Shown here piece after piece: positions 43,824 to 53,486 of a DNA stretch of 64,000 bases. The notes below the pieces were generated by a model. That model was not told where the DNA came from, did not search any database, and worked only from the letters and a program-made list of their open reading frames with translations. The translations under genes and the position numbers were made by a program. Within the stretch, counting starts at the first letter, position 1. Every line of letters starts with the position of its first letter. Source of the DNA: Ciceribacter thiooxidans (GTDB lineage: Bacteria > Pseudomonadota > Alphaproteobacteria > Rhizobiales > Rhizobiaceae); assembly GCF_014126615.1 (NCBI RefSeq), contig NZ_CP059896.1, forward strand, positions 1,746,501 through 1,810,500, in the 5' to 3' direction.

Positions 43824-45632
43824 TCAGAACGCTTTCGCTGCGTCGGTGACACGTATCTGCACGCGCCGCGTTCCCTGCCAGTGCTCGGCACTGAGCGAGC
43901 CCGCGAGATGAACCTGATTGCCCCGCGAGGACAGCAGGAAATCGCCGAGTGGCGTTTCGGCGGCGCGGAAGGCTATCCCATCGAGCCGCGATCCGTCCTG
44001 CGCCTCGACGGTCACCTTCACATGATTGACACCGACAAGGCGCGAATCCCGCAAGCGATGCGCAGGAATGGCGAAGCAAGGTTGCGGGTGGCCGGCGCCA
44101 TAGGGACCGGCCGTCTCCAGCTGGTCGATCAGCGCGATGGTGGCGCCGGATGCACCCAGCGCTCCGTCTATCTTCAGGCTGCGATTGGCGGCAAGCGTCG
44201 ATACCTGGCTGCCTGCTGCCTCGTCGAAGAAGGCGCGCAGCCGGCCGAGATTGGCGCGTTCGACGGTCAGGCCGGCCGCCATGGCGTGACCGCCGCCCTT
44301 GACGAGCAGGCCGGCGTCGACCGCCGCCCGAACCATGCGCCCGAGGTCGAAGCCGTTGATCGAACGTCCAGATCCCGTTCCCTTGCCGGAAGAATCGAAA
44401 GCGATCGCAAAGGCCGGCCGCTTGAACTTCTCCTTCAGGCGGGCGGCAAGCAGCCCGACGATACCGGGGTGCCAATTATCGTGGGCCGTGACGATGACGG
44501 ATGCCGTTTCGCCGGTGCCGTATTCGGCAAGCGCCTCCGCTTCCGCCTCCGCCAGCATCGCGGTTTCCATCGCCTGCCGCTCGCGGTTGAGTTCGTCGAG
44601 CCTCGCTGCGATTTCACCGGCGGCGGTGGCATCATCGAGCGTCAGCAAGCGGCTCCCGAGCGCGGCGTCACCGATGCGACCGCCGGCATTGATTCTCGGA
44701 CCCACGAGAAAGCCGAAATGATAGGGCGTCACCGGCCCGCCGATACCCGCCACGCTCAACAGAGCCGCGAGACCGGCATTCTGCTGATGGCGGGCTGCGA
44801 TCAGCCCCTTCACCACATAAGCGCGGTTGAGGCCCCTGAGAGGAACGACGTCACAAACGGTCGCGAGCGCCACGAGATCAAGCCAGGCGAGCAGGTCGAT
44901 CGATCCGGCGCGACGGTCGCCCTGCTGTCTCAGCAGCCGCAGCGTGGCAACCAGCACGAGGAAGACGACACCCGCGGCACAGAGATGCCCCTGCCCCGAC
45001 AGGTCGTCCTCGCGGTTGGGATTGACCAGTGCGTGGCAGGTGGGCATGGCGTGCGCCATCTGGTGGTGGTCGATGACGACGACGTCGATGCCGCGCCGGC
45101 GCGCCTCCTCCAGCGCCTCGAAACTGGTCGAACCGCAGTCGACGGTGACCACCAGCCGCGCGCCGCGCTCGATCAGCTGCCCGATCGCCACCGGGTTCGG
45201 GCCGTAGCCCTCGAAAATACGGTCGGGAATGTAGATCTCCGCCTCCGCGCCGAAATGCGCGAGAAAACGATAGAGGAGCGCTGAGGAGGCAGCACCGTCG
45301 ACGTCATAGTCGCCGAAGATCGCAATGCGCTCGCCGCCGGCGATCGCCCGCACGATCCGCGCCGCCGCGGCCTCGCAATCGGTGAGCGATGCCGGGTCCG
45401 GCATCAGGGAGCGGATTGTGGGATCGAGAAAGGCCGGCGCTTCGTCGACGCCGACGCCGCGGCCTGCCAGCACGCGCGCCAGGATTTCCGGCATTCCATG
45501 AAGCTGGGCGATGGCGAGTGCGCGGTTCTGTCCGGCCTGATCGAGGCGCGAGACCCATCGCTGGCCGCTCACCGAGCTTTCCACGCCGAGGAATGCGCGC
45601 GGCACCGGATCGACCGGTTCATTCATGCCCAT
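43824..45632 (-). CDS. recJ: Single-stranded-DNA-specific exonuclease RecJ
   Basis: This 602-residue DHH-family 5'-3' exonuclease acts in recombination and repair. Motif I is IFGDYDVDGAASSALLYRF, and the DHH motif lies in DVVVIDHHQMAH. A DHHA1 domain (FNSSGKGTGSGRSI-like GSGRSINGFDL, then KGGGHAMAAGL) and a C-terminal OB fold follow. Length fits alphaproteobacterial RecJ. An alternative start at 45626 would only remove MG. Confidence 0.95.
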   Translation of the reverse strand: MGMNEPVDPVPRAFLGVESSVSGQRWVSRLDQAGQNRALAIAQLHGMPEILARVLAGRGVGVDEAPAFLDPTIRSLMPDPASLTDCEAAAARIVRAIAGGERIAIFGDYDVDGAASSALLYRFLAHFGAEAEIYIPDRIFEGYGPNPVAIGQLIERGARLVVTVDCGSTSFEALEEARRRGIDVVVIDHHQMAHAMPTCHALVNPNREDDLSGQGHLCAAGVVFLVLVATLRLLRQQGDRRAGSIDLLAWLDLVALATVCDVVPLRGLNRAYVVKGLIAARHQQNAGLAALLSVAGIGGPVTPYHFGFLVGPRINAGGRIGDAALGSRLLTLDDATAAGEIAARLDELNRERQAMETAMLAEAEAEALAEYGTGETASVIVTAHDNWHPGIVGLLAARLKEKFKRPAFAIAFDSSGKGTGSGRSINGFDLGRMVRAAVDAGLLVKGGGHAMAAGLTVERANLGRLRAFFDEAAGSQVSTLAANRSLKIDGALGASGATIALIDQLETAGPYGAGHPQPCFAIPAHRLRDSRLVGVNHVKVTVEAQDGSRLDGIAFRAAETPLGDFLLSSRGNQVHLAGSLSAEHWQGTRRVQIRVTDAAKAF

Positions 45633-45735
45633 TTTATCTTCCCGCCCGTCGTCATTCCAGGTTTATCGCCCGCTGAAACACATACAGCAAGCCATCGGCA
45701 GCCTCGCCACCCCGCCCGGAAAGGCAGGAGCGCCG

Positions 45736-47058
45736 TCACACCGTCTTCGGCCGCTCGATGCGGATCGTCTGCGGTTCGCCGATAAGATATCCCTCCGCGC
45801 GGATGGCCGAGACCGCCTTGCGGACCGACTCCTCCATCGTCGCATGGGTAACGAGAATGATAGTCACCGGCGCGCCAATCTCTCCATCCGGCTGCGAGCG
45901 CTGCACGATCGATTCCAGCGAAATACCGTTGTCGGCCATGCGGGTCGCGACATTGGCGAACACGCCGATCTTGTCGGCAACGGTCAGCCGGATGAAATAA
46001 CCGCCTTCGTGGCTGCGCATCTGCGCCCGGCGATAGGGTTCGAGCAGATGGGCCGGGCGGCCGAGTACCGGCACCTGCTGCGCGCCCGGACGGCTCTTGG
46101 CGATGTCGGTGATGTCGCCGAGCACCGCTGATGCCGTGGCACTGCCGCCGGCGCCGGGGCCGACCATCAACAGCTCGCCGAGAATGTCGGATTCCAGCGC
46201 TACGGCATTGGTAACACCGTCGACCTGCGCGATCACCGAATCGAGTGGCACCATCGTCGGGTGCACGCGCTGCTCGATGCCCGTGTCCGTCTTCTGCGCC
46301 ACGCCGAGGAGCTTGATGCGATAGCCGAGCTCGTTCGCCGCGCGGATGTCCTCGATCGAGATATTGGTAATGCCCTCGAGATAGATGTCATCAGCGGCGA
46401 TCTCGCTGCCGAAGGCGAGCGTCGTCATGATCGCGAGCTTGTGGGCGGTGTCGTTGCCCTCGATGTCGAAGCTCGGATCGGCCTCGGCATAGCCGAGCCG
46501 CTGTGCATCCTTCAGGCACTCGCCGAAGGAAAGGCCCTCCTTCTCCATCCGGCTGAGGATGTAGTTACAGGTGCCGTTCATGATCCCGTAGACGCGGGAG
46601 AAATGATTGCCGGTCAGCGACTCGCGTAGCGCCTTGATGACCGGAATGCCGCCGGCGACCGCCGCCTCATAATTGAGGAGAGCACCGTTTTTCTCCGCGA
46701 TTCGCGCCAGTTCGACGCCGTAACGCGCGAGCAGCGCCTTGTTGGCGGTCACCACATGCAGACCGCGCGCCAGCGCTGCCCGAACGGACGCCTCCGCCGC
46801 ACCGTTGGCGCCGCCGACCAGTTCGACATAGACGTCGATCTCGGCATTGGCGGCGAGGTCGAGGGGATCGTCGTACCAGGCGATTCCGGAGAGATCGATG
46901 CCGCGATCCTTGTTCCGGTCACGGGCGGACACCGCCGCAATCTCGATCTTCCGGCCGCAGGAAATGGCAAGCTCGTTGCTGCGCTGTTGAAGAATGCGAA
47001 CCAGCGCGGCACCGACGGTGCCCAGACCCGCAATGCCAATCCTGAGGGCATCCGCCAT
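45736..47058 (-). CDS. hom: Homoserine dehydrogenase
   Basis: This 440-residue enzyme reduces aspartate semialdehyde to homoserine on the threonine/methionine branch. The NAD(P) site is GIAGLGTVGAALVRIL. Catalytic-domain blocks include NGTCNYILSRME and the YAEADPSFDIEGNDTAHKL signature. A C-terminal ACT domain (FIRLTVADKIGVFANVATRM) suggests feedback control by an amino acid, probably threonine. It lies 99 bases downstream of the aminotransferase gene on the same strand. Confidence 0.95.
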   Translation of the reverse strand: MADALRIGIAGLGTVGAALVRILQQRSNELAISCGRKIEIAAVSARDRNKDRGIDLSGIAWYDDPLDLAANAEIDVYVELVGGANGAAEASVRAALARGLHVVTANKALLARYGVELARIAEKNGALLNYEAAVAGGIPVIKALRESLTGNHFSRVYGIMNGTCNYILSRMEKEGLSFGECLKDAQRLGYAEADPSFDIEGNDTAHKLAIMTTLAFGSEIAADDIYLEGITNISIEDIRAANELGYRIKLLGVAQKTDTGIEQRVHPTMVPLDSVIAQVDGVTNAVALESDILGELLMVGPGAGGSATASAVLGDITDIAKSRPGAQQVPVLGRPAHLLEPYRRAQMRSHEGGYFIRLTVADKIGVFANVATRMADNGISLESIVQRSQPDGEIGAPVTIILVTHATMEESVRKAVSAIRAEGYLIGEPQTIRIERPKTV

Positions 47059-47157
47059 AGATCAATTTCCCGAAACTTACGAATTGCATGAAAGGCGGCC
47101 GCGAACGGGCCGCCTGGACCTGATGGTCGGCGAGGTTATCGTCGTCGGCCGGAAAGC

Positions 47158-48381
47158 TCAACCTTGGCGGTGGGCGTTCAGCGAAATGACGTTGTGCATG
47201 GTTTCGTCGGCCGTCGACAGGAAGCGCTTGAGATTGCGCGCGGCCTGGCGGATGCGGTGCTCGTTCTCGACCAGCGCAATACGAACATAGTCGTCACCCA
47301 TCTCGCCGAAGCCGATGCCGGGGGCGACGGCGATGTCGGCCTTCTCGACGAGAAGCTTGGAGAATTCGAGCGAGCCGAGCGGACGGAACTTCTCCGGGAT
47401 CTTCGCCCAGGCGAACATGGTCGCCGCCGGCGGCGGCACTTCGAAGCCGGCCTTGCCGAAGGTCTCGACCAGCACGTCGCGGCGGCGCTTGTACACCGAT
47501 CGGACTTCGGCGATGTCGGAACCGTCGCCGTTGAGGGCGTGGGTCGCCGCCACCTGGATCGGCGTGAAGGCACCGTAGTCGAGATAGGACTTTACGCGGG
47601 TCAGCGCCGAGATCAGCCGCTCGTTGCCGACGGCAAAGCCCATGCGCCAGCCGGGCATCGAGAAGGTCTTCGACATCGAGGTGAACTCGACGGTGATGTC
47701 CATTGCGCCGGGAACCTCAAGAACCGATGGCGGCGGGGTGTCGTCGAAGTAGATTTCCGAATAGGCAAGGTCGGAGAGCACGATCAGGTCATGCTTCTTC
47801 GCGAACGCGATCACGTCCTTGTAGAAGTCGAGCGAGGCGACGTGTGCGGTCGGGTTCGACGGATAGTTGATGATGAGCGCCAGCGGCTTCGGGATCGAAT
47901 GGCGCACGGCACGTTCGAGCGGCGGAAAAAAGGTCTCGTCCGGCTCGACCGACATCGACCGGATGACACCGCCGGCCATCAGGAAGCCGAAGGCGTGGAT
48001 CGGATAGGTCGGATTCGGGCAGAGGATGACGTCACCCGGTGCGGTGATCGCCTGGGCCATGTTGGCGAAGCCTTCCTTCGAGCCTAGCGTCGCGACGACC
48101 TGGGTTTCCGGGTTGAGCTTCACGCCGAAGCGGCGGGCGTAGTAGGCAGCCTGGGCGCGGCGGAGGCCCGGGATGCCCTTGGAAGACGAATAGCGATGGG
48201 TGCGCGGGTCCTGGACCACTTCGCAGAGCTTGTCGACGATCGCCTTCGGGGTCGGCAGGTCGGGGTTGCCCATACCGAGGTCGATGATGTCGGCGCCACC
48301 GGCTCGCGCGCTAGCTTTCAAACGGTTGACCTGTTCGAAAACATAGGGCGGCAGGCGCCGAACTTTATGAAACTCTTCCAT
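47158..48381 (-). CDS. Class I aminotransferase (AlaC / LL-DAP aminotransferase-like)
   Basis: This 407-residue fold-type I PLP enzyme shows NPDLPTPKAIVDKL, CPNPTYPIHAFGF and NYPSNPTAHVAS. The cofactor lysine lies in SMSKTFSMPGWRMGFAVG. Family members are annotated as glutamate-pyruvate aminotransferase AlaC or LL-diaminopimelate aminotransferase. Location beside hom fits amino acid synthesis but does not settle the substrate. The ATG at 48381 gives MEEFHKVRRLPPYV, the usual start. An upstream in-frame ATG at 48411 is possible. Confidence 0.88.
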   Translation of the reverse strand: MEEFHKVRRLPPYVFEQVNRLKASARAGGADIIDLGMGNPDLPTPKAIVDKLCEVVQDPRTHRYSSSKGIPGLRRAQAAYYARRFGVKLNPETQVVATLGSKEGFANMAQAITAPGDVILCPNPTYPIHAFGFLMAGGVIRSMSVEPDETFFPPLERAVRHSIPKPLALIINYPSNPTAHVASLDFYKDVIAFAKKHDLIVLSDLAYSEIYFDDTPPPSVLEVPGAMDITVEFTSMSKTFSMPGWRMGFAVGNERLISALTRVKSYLDYGAFTPIQVAATHALNGDGSDIAEVRSVYKRRRDVLVETFGKAGFEVPPPAATMFAWAKIPEKFRPLGSLEFSKLLVEKADIAVAPGIGFGEMGDDYVRIALVENEHRIRQAARNLKRFLSTADETMHNVISLNAHRQG

Positions 48382-48601
48382 CTCAAACCCCGTGGGATCG
48401 CGCGGTAGCATCCGCGCCAAGCGGGTTCGTTTGTTGCTCGTGACATGTTCCGTAACGAACCCGAAACCGGAACAGACCCTTTTGTGTGATGCAATGGCGA
48501 AATGCTGCGGCAAATCTGTGTCCGTCGACAAAGGACAAACCAGCCGAAGCGAGCGGTCGCACCCCGATTGCTTTGCTTCCAAATTGCAGCAAAGGCAAGC
48601 G

Positions 48602-48991
48602 CTATTTGGCCAGCGCCGCCTGTACGTCGACGCCGTGCTCTGCGGCGAGCTTGCGCAGCTCTTCCACTCGCCGCTGGTACTCGGCCTCAGAAATCGTGCC
48701 CGACTTGCGGGCGGAGGCGAGTGCCGACAGCTTCGCCTGCAGCGCCACCGCCTCCTCGTCGCTCATCTGAACGCTTGCGGCCGTCAGCGGCTGCGAGAAA
48801 TCCGGATAGCCGTCCGGAGAGGTGCCGAGCGCCGGCGTCTGGGGGCTGCGAGCCCCATCGCTGACGGTGACGTCGAGCACGGAGGACCGCGGCCCGGCCG
48901 CAGCCGTCTGCCCGCCCGTCGACGAGCATCCCGCGGCGACCCCGAGTGCACCGGCCAGTGCCAGACCGGAAGCAAGACGCCACGTTTTCAT
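48602..48991 (-). CDS. SHOCT-domain putative lipoprotein
   Basis: This 129-residue protein has a signal peptide with lipobox (SGLALAGALGVAAGC, Cys about residue 22), so it is probably lipid-anchored. A short linker leads to a C-terminal SHOCT-like helical motif (SALASARKSGTISEAEYQRR, then VEELRKLA). SHOCT motifs occur at the ends of many unrelated proteins and are thought to mediate oligomerisation. The ATG at 48991 starts the signal peptide. Function is unknown. Confidence 0.75.
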   Translation of the reverse strand: MKTWRLASGLALAGALGVAAGCSSTGGQTAAAGPRSSVLDVTVSDGARSPQTPALGTSPDGYPDFSQPLTAASVQMSDEEAVALQAKLSALASARKSGTISEAEYQRRVEELRKLAAEHGVDVQAALAK

Positions 48992-49173
48992 CGCCCACAT
49001 CGCTGCAATCATACCCATATATCCCAAACCGGCGCCGCAATGCATCCGGCGGTTGATCCCCGCTTCCGAATACGTCAGGAATGGCTTTCGTATTGCTGGA
49101 ACTTGTAGTCGTTTTCAGGCAGGATAAGCAAACATAAAAGAGGACTCGCACGAGCACTCTCGGGAGGAACAGC

Positions 49174-51021
49174 TTGAGCAGAGACACCGAAGACGGTGCC
49201 ACATCCGGTGCTACGGCCCAAGGCTTCGATCCGAAGCTGATTGAACCCTACATCGTCAAGGATCCGGAAGCGCTGGCAATCAATGTCGCCCGTGCCCTCG
49301 AAAACCTCGGCAAGGCCGCTTCGACATGGCTTGCGCCGCGCGAGCGCGGCGAGATCGTCGACCCGGTGTCGCAACCGCTGACGGAACTCGTCAAGACGAT
49401 GTCCAAGGTCACCGAGTACTGGATGTCGGACCCGAAGCGGACGCTGGAAGCGCAGGGCCTTCTGCTGGCCGGCATGTTCGGCGCCTGGACGCGGACCGCG
49501 CAGAGGCTCGCCGGCGGCGAAGGCGCGGAGCCCGCGCCGCAGTTCCCGAACGACAAGCGATTCGCCGACGAGGACTGGCAGCGCAACCCGTTCTTCGACT
49601 TCCTGCGTCAGGTCTATTTCATCGGCAGCGACTGGGCCGAGCGCATGGTGCGCGATGCCGAGGGGCTCGACGAGCACACCCGGCACAAGGCCGCCTTCTA
49701 CGTCCGGCAGATCACGGCTGCCCTTTCGCCCGCAAACTTCGTCGTCACCAATCCGCAGGTCTACCGCGAAACGGTCGCGAGCCACGGCGACAATCTCGTG
49801 CGCGGCATGAAGATGCTCGCCGAGGATATCGCGGCCGGCGGCGGCGACCTTCGTCTTCGCCACACCGACTACAGCAAGTTCGCCGTCGGCGAGAACATGG
49901 CGGTCACGCCGGGCAAGGTGATCGCCCAGAACGATATCTGCGAAATCCTGCAATACGAAGCGGCGACCGGCACGGTTCTCAAGCGGCCCCTCCTGATCGT
50001 GCCGCCGTGGATCAACAAATTCTACATCCTCGACCTCAACCCGCAAAAGTCCTTCATCAAGTGGTGTGTCGACCAGGGACATACGGTCTTCGTCATTTCC
50101 TGGGTCAATCCCGACGAGCGGCATGCCACGAAGGACTGGGAAGCCTATATCCGCGAGGGCGTCGATTTCGCCCTCGAGACCGTCGAGAAGGCGACCGGCG
50201 AGACCAAGGTGAACGCGATCGGTTACTGCGTCGGCGGCACGCTGCTCTCCGCCGCACTCGCCCTGCACGCCAAGGAGCGCAACAAACGCATCGCAAGTGC
50301 AACGCTCTTCACCACCCAGGTCGATTTCACCCATGCCGGCGACCTCAAGGTGTTCGTCGACGAAGAGCAGCTCGACGCGATGGAAGAGCGCATGCGGGCA
50401 AGCGGCTACCTCGAAGGCTCGAAGATGGCATCCGCCTTCAACATGCTGAGGGCCTCCGAGCTCATCTGGCCCTACTTCGTCAACAACTACCTGAAGGGCG
50501 AGGAGCCGATGCCCTTCGACCTGTTGTTCTGGAATTCGGACTCGACCCGGATGGCGGCCGCCAACCACTCCTTCTATTTGCGCAACTGCTATCTCGACAA
50601 TGCGCTCAGCAAGGGACGGATGAAGATCGCCGGCAAGACCCTGTCGCTGAAGGACGTGAAGATCCCGATCTACAATCTCGCGACCCGCGAGGATCACATC
50701 GCGCCGGCCAAATCGGTTTTCGTCGGCAGCGGCCTGTTCGGTGGACCGGTCACCTTCGTGCTCAGCGGTTCCGGCCACATCGCCGGCGTGGTCAACCCGC
50801 CCGGCAAGCAGAAGTATCAGTACTGGACCGGCGGTGCGCCCGCCGGCGCCTTCGAGGAGTGGCTGGAAAGAGCAGAAGAGACACCGGGCTCCTGGTGGCC
50901 GCACTGGCAAACATGGGTCGAGTCGCTCGACGGCAAGCGGGTCCCTGCCCGCAAGGTCGGCGGTGGTGCGCTGAATGCGATCTCCGACGCGCCCGGCACG
51001 TACGTGCGCGAACGGGCGTGA
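49174..51021 (+). CDS. phaC: Class I poly(3-hydroxyalkanoate) synthase PhaC
   Basis: This 615-residue enzyme polymerises hydroxyacyl-CoA into PHA. An N-terminal PhaC_N region precedes an alpha/beta-hydrolase core. The catalytic Cys is residue 352 in GYCVGGT, and the Asp and His fall in the segments TREDHIAPAKSV and GSGHIAGVVNPP. The start appears to be TTG, preceded by GGGAGGAAC. An ATG/GTG start close to the family N-terminus is not available. It is followed after 10 bases by sfsA. Confidence 0.94.
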   Translation: MSRDTEDGATSGATAQGFDPKLIEPYIVKDPEALAINVARALENLGKAASTWLAPRERGEIVDPVSQPLTELVKTMSKVTEYWMSDPKRTLEAQGLLLAGMFGAWTRTAQRLAGGEGAEPAPQFPNDKRFADEDWQRNPFFDFLRQVYFIGSDWAERMVRDAEGLDEHTRHKAAFYVRQITAALSPANFVVTNPQVYRETVASHGDNLVRGMKMLAEDIAAGGGDLRLRHTDYSKFAVGENMAVTPGKVIAQNDICEILQYEAATGTVLKRPLLIVPPWINKFYILDLNPQKSFIKWCVDQGHTVFVISWVNPDERHATKDWEAYIREGVDFALETVEKATGETKVNAIGYCVGGTLLSAALALHAKERNKRIASATLFTTQVDFTHAGDLKVFVDEEQLDAMEERMRASGYLEGSKMASAFNMLRASELIWPYFVNNYLKGEEPMPFDLLFWNSDSTRMAAANHSFYLRNCYLDNALSKGRMKIAGKTLSLKDVKIPIYNLATREDHIAPAKSVFVGSGLFGGPVTFVLSGSGHIAGVVNPPGKQKYQYWTGGAPAGAFEEWLERAEETPGSWWPHWQTWVESLDGKRVPARKVGGGALNAISDAPGTYVRERA

Positions 51022-51031
51022 CTCCTACGCG

Positions 51032-51760
51032 ATGAAGTTCGATCCCCCTCTCGTCCCTGCCCGGCTCATCCGGCGTTACAAGCGCTTCCTGTTCGACGCG
51101 CTGCTCGACGACGGAAGCGAGATCACCGGTTTTTGCCCAAACACCGGCTCGATGCTGGGGTTGACGGACGCCGGTTCGCGTATCTGGCTTTCCGATCACG
51201 CCGGCTCGGCGCGCAAACATCGCTATGCCTTCGAGCTGATCGAAGCCGACGATACCGTCGTCGGTGTCCACGCAGCCCTTGCCAACCGGCTCGGCGAAGA
51301 GGCGATCCGGATGGGCCTTGTCGACGATCTTGCGGGCTACGAGACGTTGCGGCGCGAACAACGCTATGGCCGGAACTCGCGCATCGACTTTCTTCTTTCC
51401 TCACCCGGACGGGCGGATGTCTATGTCGAGGTCAAGAACGTGCATTTCATCCGCGAGAATCGGCTTGCCGAATTTCCGGACACCGTGACCGCACGCGGCA
51501 CCAGGCACCTCGAAGAACTTGCGGCGATGGTGGATGCCGGCCACCGTGCCATCATGCTCTATCTCATCCAGCGCGAGGATTGCGACCGCTTCCGTCTTTC
51601 GGGCGACCTCGATCCCGCCTATGCCCGCGCCTTCGCCGAGGCGAGACGGCGCGGAGTCGAGGCCTACGCCGTCAAATGCCGGGTGAGTGCCGCGGAAATC
51701 GCACCGCTTCAACTCATCGCAATGGACGAAGCCGCCCCTGCTGCATTATGTACGGTGTGA
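51032..51760 (+). CDS. sfsA: SfsA family DNA/RNA-binding nuclease-like protein
   Basis: This 242-residue SfsA-family protein carries the blocks GFCPNTGSMLGL, RIDFLLSSPGRADVYVEVKN and FPDTVTARGTRHLEEL. The fold joins an OB domain with a PD-(D/E)xK-like domain (D..EVK visible). The name comes from sugar-fermentation stimulation in E. coli, and a physiological role is not settled. It lies 10 bases after phaC and 33 before map. Confidence 0.92.
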   Translation: MKFDPPLVPARLIRRYKRFLFDALLDDGSEITGFCPNTGSMLGLTDAGSRIWLSDHAGSARKHRYAFELIEADDTVVGVHAALANRLGEEAIRMGLVDDLAGYETLRREQRYGRNSRIDFLLSSPGRADVYVEVKNVHFIRENRLAEFPDTVTARGTRHLEELAAMVDAGHRAIMLYLIQREDCDRFRLSGDLDPAYARAFAEARRRGVEAYAVKCRVSAAEIAPLQLIAMDEAAPAALCTV

Positions 51761-51793
51761 CAATCGGAATGCATCCAACCTGAAAGCGGATGA

Positions 51794-52630
51794 ATGGTAA
51801 ATTACATCGACGCGGCAACGGCGCCGCTCAAGAATACGGGAGCGATCAGGCTCTACGGCCCCGAAGCCTTTGAAGGCATGCGCAAGGCTTCGCAGCTGAC
51901 CGCGCGCTGTCTGGACGAACTCGCCTCCGTCGTGAAGCCCGGCGTCACGACGGACGCGATCGACCGCTTCGTCTTCGAATTCGGCATGGACAACGGGGCG
52001 CTCCCGGCCACGCTCAACTACCGCGGCTACACGAAATCCTGCTGCACCTCGATCAATCACGTCGTCTGCCACGGCATTCCGAACGACAAGCCGCTGCGCG
52101 AAGGCGACATCGTCAACATCGACGTTACCTACGTCCTCGACGGCTGGCACGGCGATTCGAGCCGCATGTATCCGGTGGGCGAGATCAAGCGCGCCGCCGA
52201 ACGGCTGCTCGAAGTCACCTACGAGTGCCTGATGCGCGGGATTGCCGCGGTGCGCCCCGGCGCCCGCACGGGCGCCATCGGCGAGGCGATCCAGACCTAT
52301 GCAGAGGCCGAGCGCTGTTCCGTCGTGCGCGATTTCTGCGGCCACGGCATCGGACAGTTGTTCCACGACTCCCCGAACATCCTGCACTACGGCCGGGCCG
52401 ACGAGGGTCCGGAACTGCGCGAGGGGATGATCTTCACCATCGAGCCGATGATCAACCTCGGCCGCCCGCACGTGAAGGTGCTCTCCGACGGCTGGACCGC
52501 GGTCACCCGCGACCGCTCGCTGACCGCGCAATACGAGCACGCCGTCGGCGTGACGGCGACGGGCTGTGAAATCTTCACGCTTTCACCCGCCGGTCTCGAC
52601 CGTCCCGGACTGCCGCCGCTTCGAGGCTGA
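51794..52630 (+). CDS. map: Methionine aminopeptidase, type I
   Basis: This 278-residue pita-bread-fold metalloprotease removes N-terminal Met. Metal ligands lie in [20 protein letters not shown] (two Asp), [12 protein letters not shown] (His) and [10 protein letters not shown] (Glu), with a further Glu near [10 protein letters not shown]. The ATG at 51794 gives the typical start [14 protein letters not shown]. radC starts 2 bases after its stop. Confidence 0.95.
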   Translation: MVNYIDAATAPLKNTGAIRLYGPEAFEGMRKASQLTARCLDELASVVKPGVTTDAIDRFVFEFGMDNGALPATLNYRGYTKSCCTSINHVVCHGIPNDKPLREGDIVNIDVTYVLDGWHGDSSRMYPVGEIKRAAERLLEVTYECLMRGIAAVRPGARTGAIGEAIQTYAEAERCSVVRDFCGHGIGQLFHDSPNILHYGRADEGPELREGMIFTIEPMINLGRPHVKVLSDGWTAVTRDRSLTAQYEHAVGVTATGCEIFTLSPAGLDRPGLPPLRG

Positions 52631-52632
52631 CG

Positions 52633-53469
52633 ATGGGCAAACCTCCTTCCCTTTTCCCGGCAGACGATGAAGACGACAAAACCGTCGTTCCGGACCGGGA
52701 AGAGGCGGAGGAGGATACTGCCGCCGTCGATGAACGAAGCTTCTTCGCCGAGCAGCCTTCGAAACCACGGCCGATCTCCGGCGCGAACGCTCAGGAAGAG
52801 GCGCATTATATCGGTCATCGCGACAGGTTGAGAACGCGCTTCCGCGAAAGCGGCGAGGCGGCGCTCGCGGACTACGAGCTCCTCGAACTTCTGCTTTTCC
52901 GTCTCATTCCGCGCCGCGATACCAAGCCGATCGCCAAGGCGTTGATCGGCCGCTTCGGCACGCTCGCCGGCGTGCTCGGCGCACCGCCTGCCCTGCTGCA
53001 GGAGGTGAAGGGGATCGGCGAGACGGTGGCGCTCGACCTAAAGCTCATCGCAACCACGGCGCAGCGAATGCTGAAGAGCGAGCTCAAGGAGCGGCACGTG
53101 CTCTCTTCGTGGTCATCGGTGATCGACTACTGCCACGCGGCAATGGCCTACGAGACCACGGAGCAGTTCCGCATCCTCTTCCTAGACAAGCGCAACGCGC
53201 TGATCGCCGACGAGGTGCAGGGGCGCGGCACGATCGACCACACGCCCGTCTATCCCCGTGAGGTTGTGAAGCGGGCGCTCGAACTTTCCGCGACGGCGAT
53301 CATCCTCGTGCACAATCACCCGTCCGGAGACCCGACACCGTCACGCGCCGACATCGACATGACGAAGACCATCATCGATACCGCAAAGCCGCTCGGCATC
53401 ACCGTCCACGATCACATCATCATCGGCCGGCAGGGTCATGCGAGCTTCCGGGGCCTCCGGCTGATCTGA
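52633..53469 (+). CDS. radC: RadC family JAB-domain protein
   Basis: This 278-residue protein has an N-terminal disordered acidic region, a UPF0758 HhH-like domain ([20 protein letters not shown]) and a C-terminal JAB/MPN metalloprotease-like motif [18 protein letters not shown]. Despite the name, a DNA-repair role is not established. It is the last core gene before the hydrogenase block, converging on hupT with 17 bases between stops. Confidence 0.93.
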   Translation: MGKPPSLFPADDEDDKTVVPDREEAEEDTAAVDERSFFAEQPSKPRPISGANAQEEAHYIGHRDRLRTRFRESGEAALADYELLELLLFRLIPRRDTKPIAKALIGRFGTLAGVLGAPPALLQEVKGIGETVALDLKLIATTAQRMLKSELKERHVLSSWSSVIDYCHAAMAYETTEQFRILFLDKRNALIADEVQGRGTIDHTPVYPREVVKRALELSATAIILVHNHPSGDPTPSRADIDMTKTIIDTAKPLGITVHDHIIIGRQGHASFRGLRLI

Positions 53470-53486
53470 ACGGCCCCTGCCCTTGC

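Noticed and set aside
49075..50910. Minus-strand open frame of 611 codons across phaC
   Set aside because: It is a shadow of phaC; no ribosome-binding site or recognisable domain.
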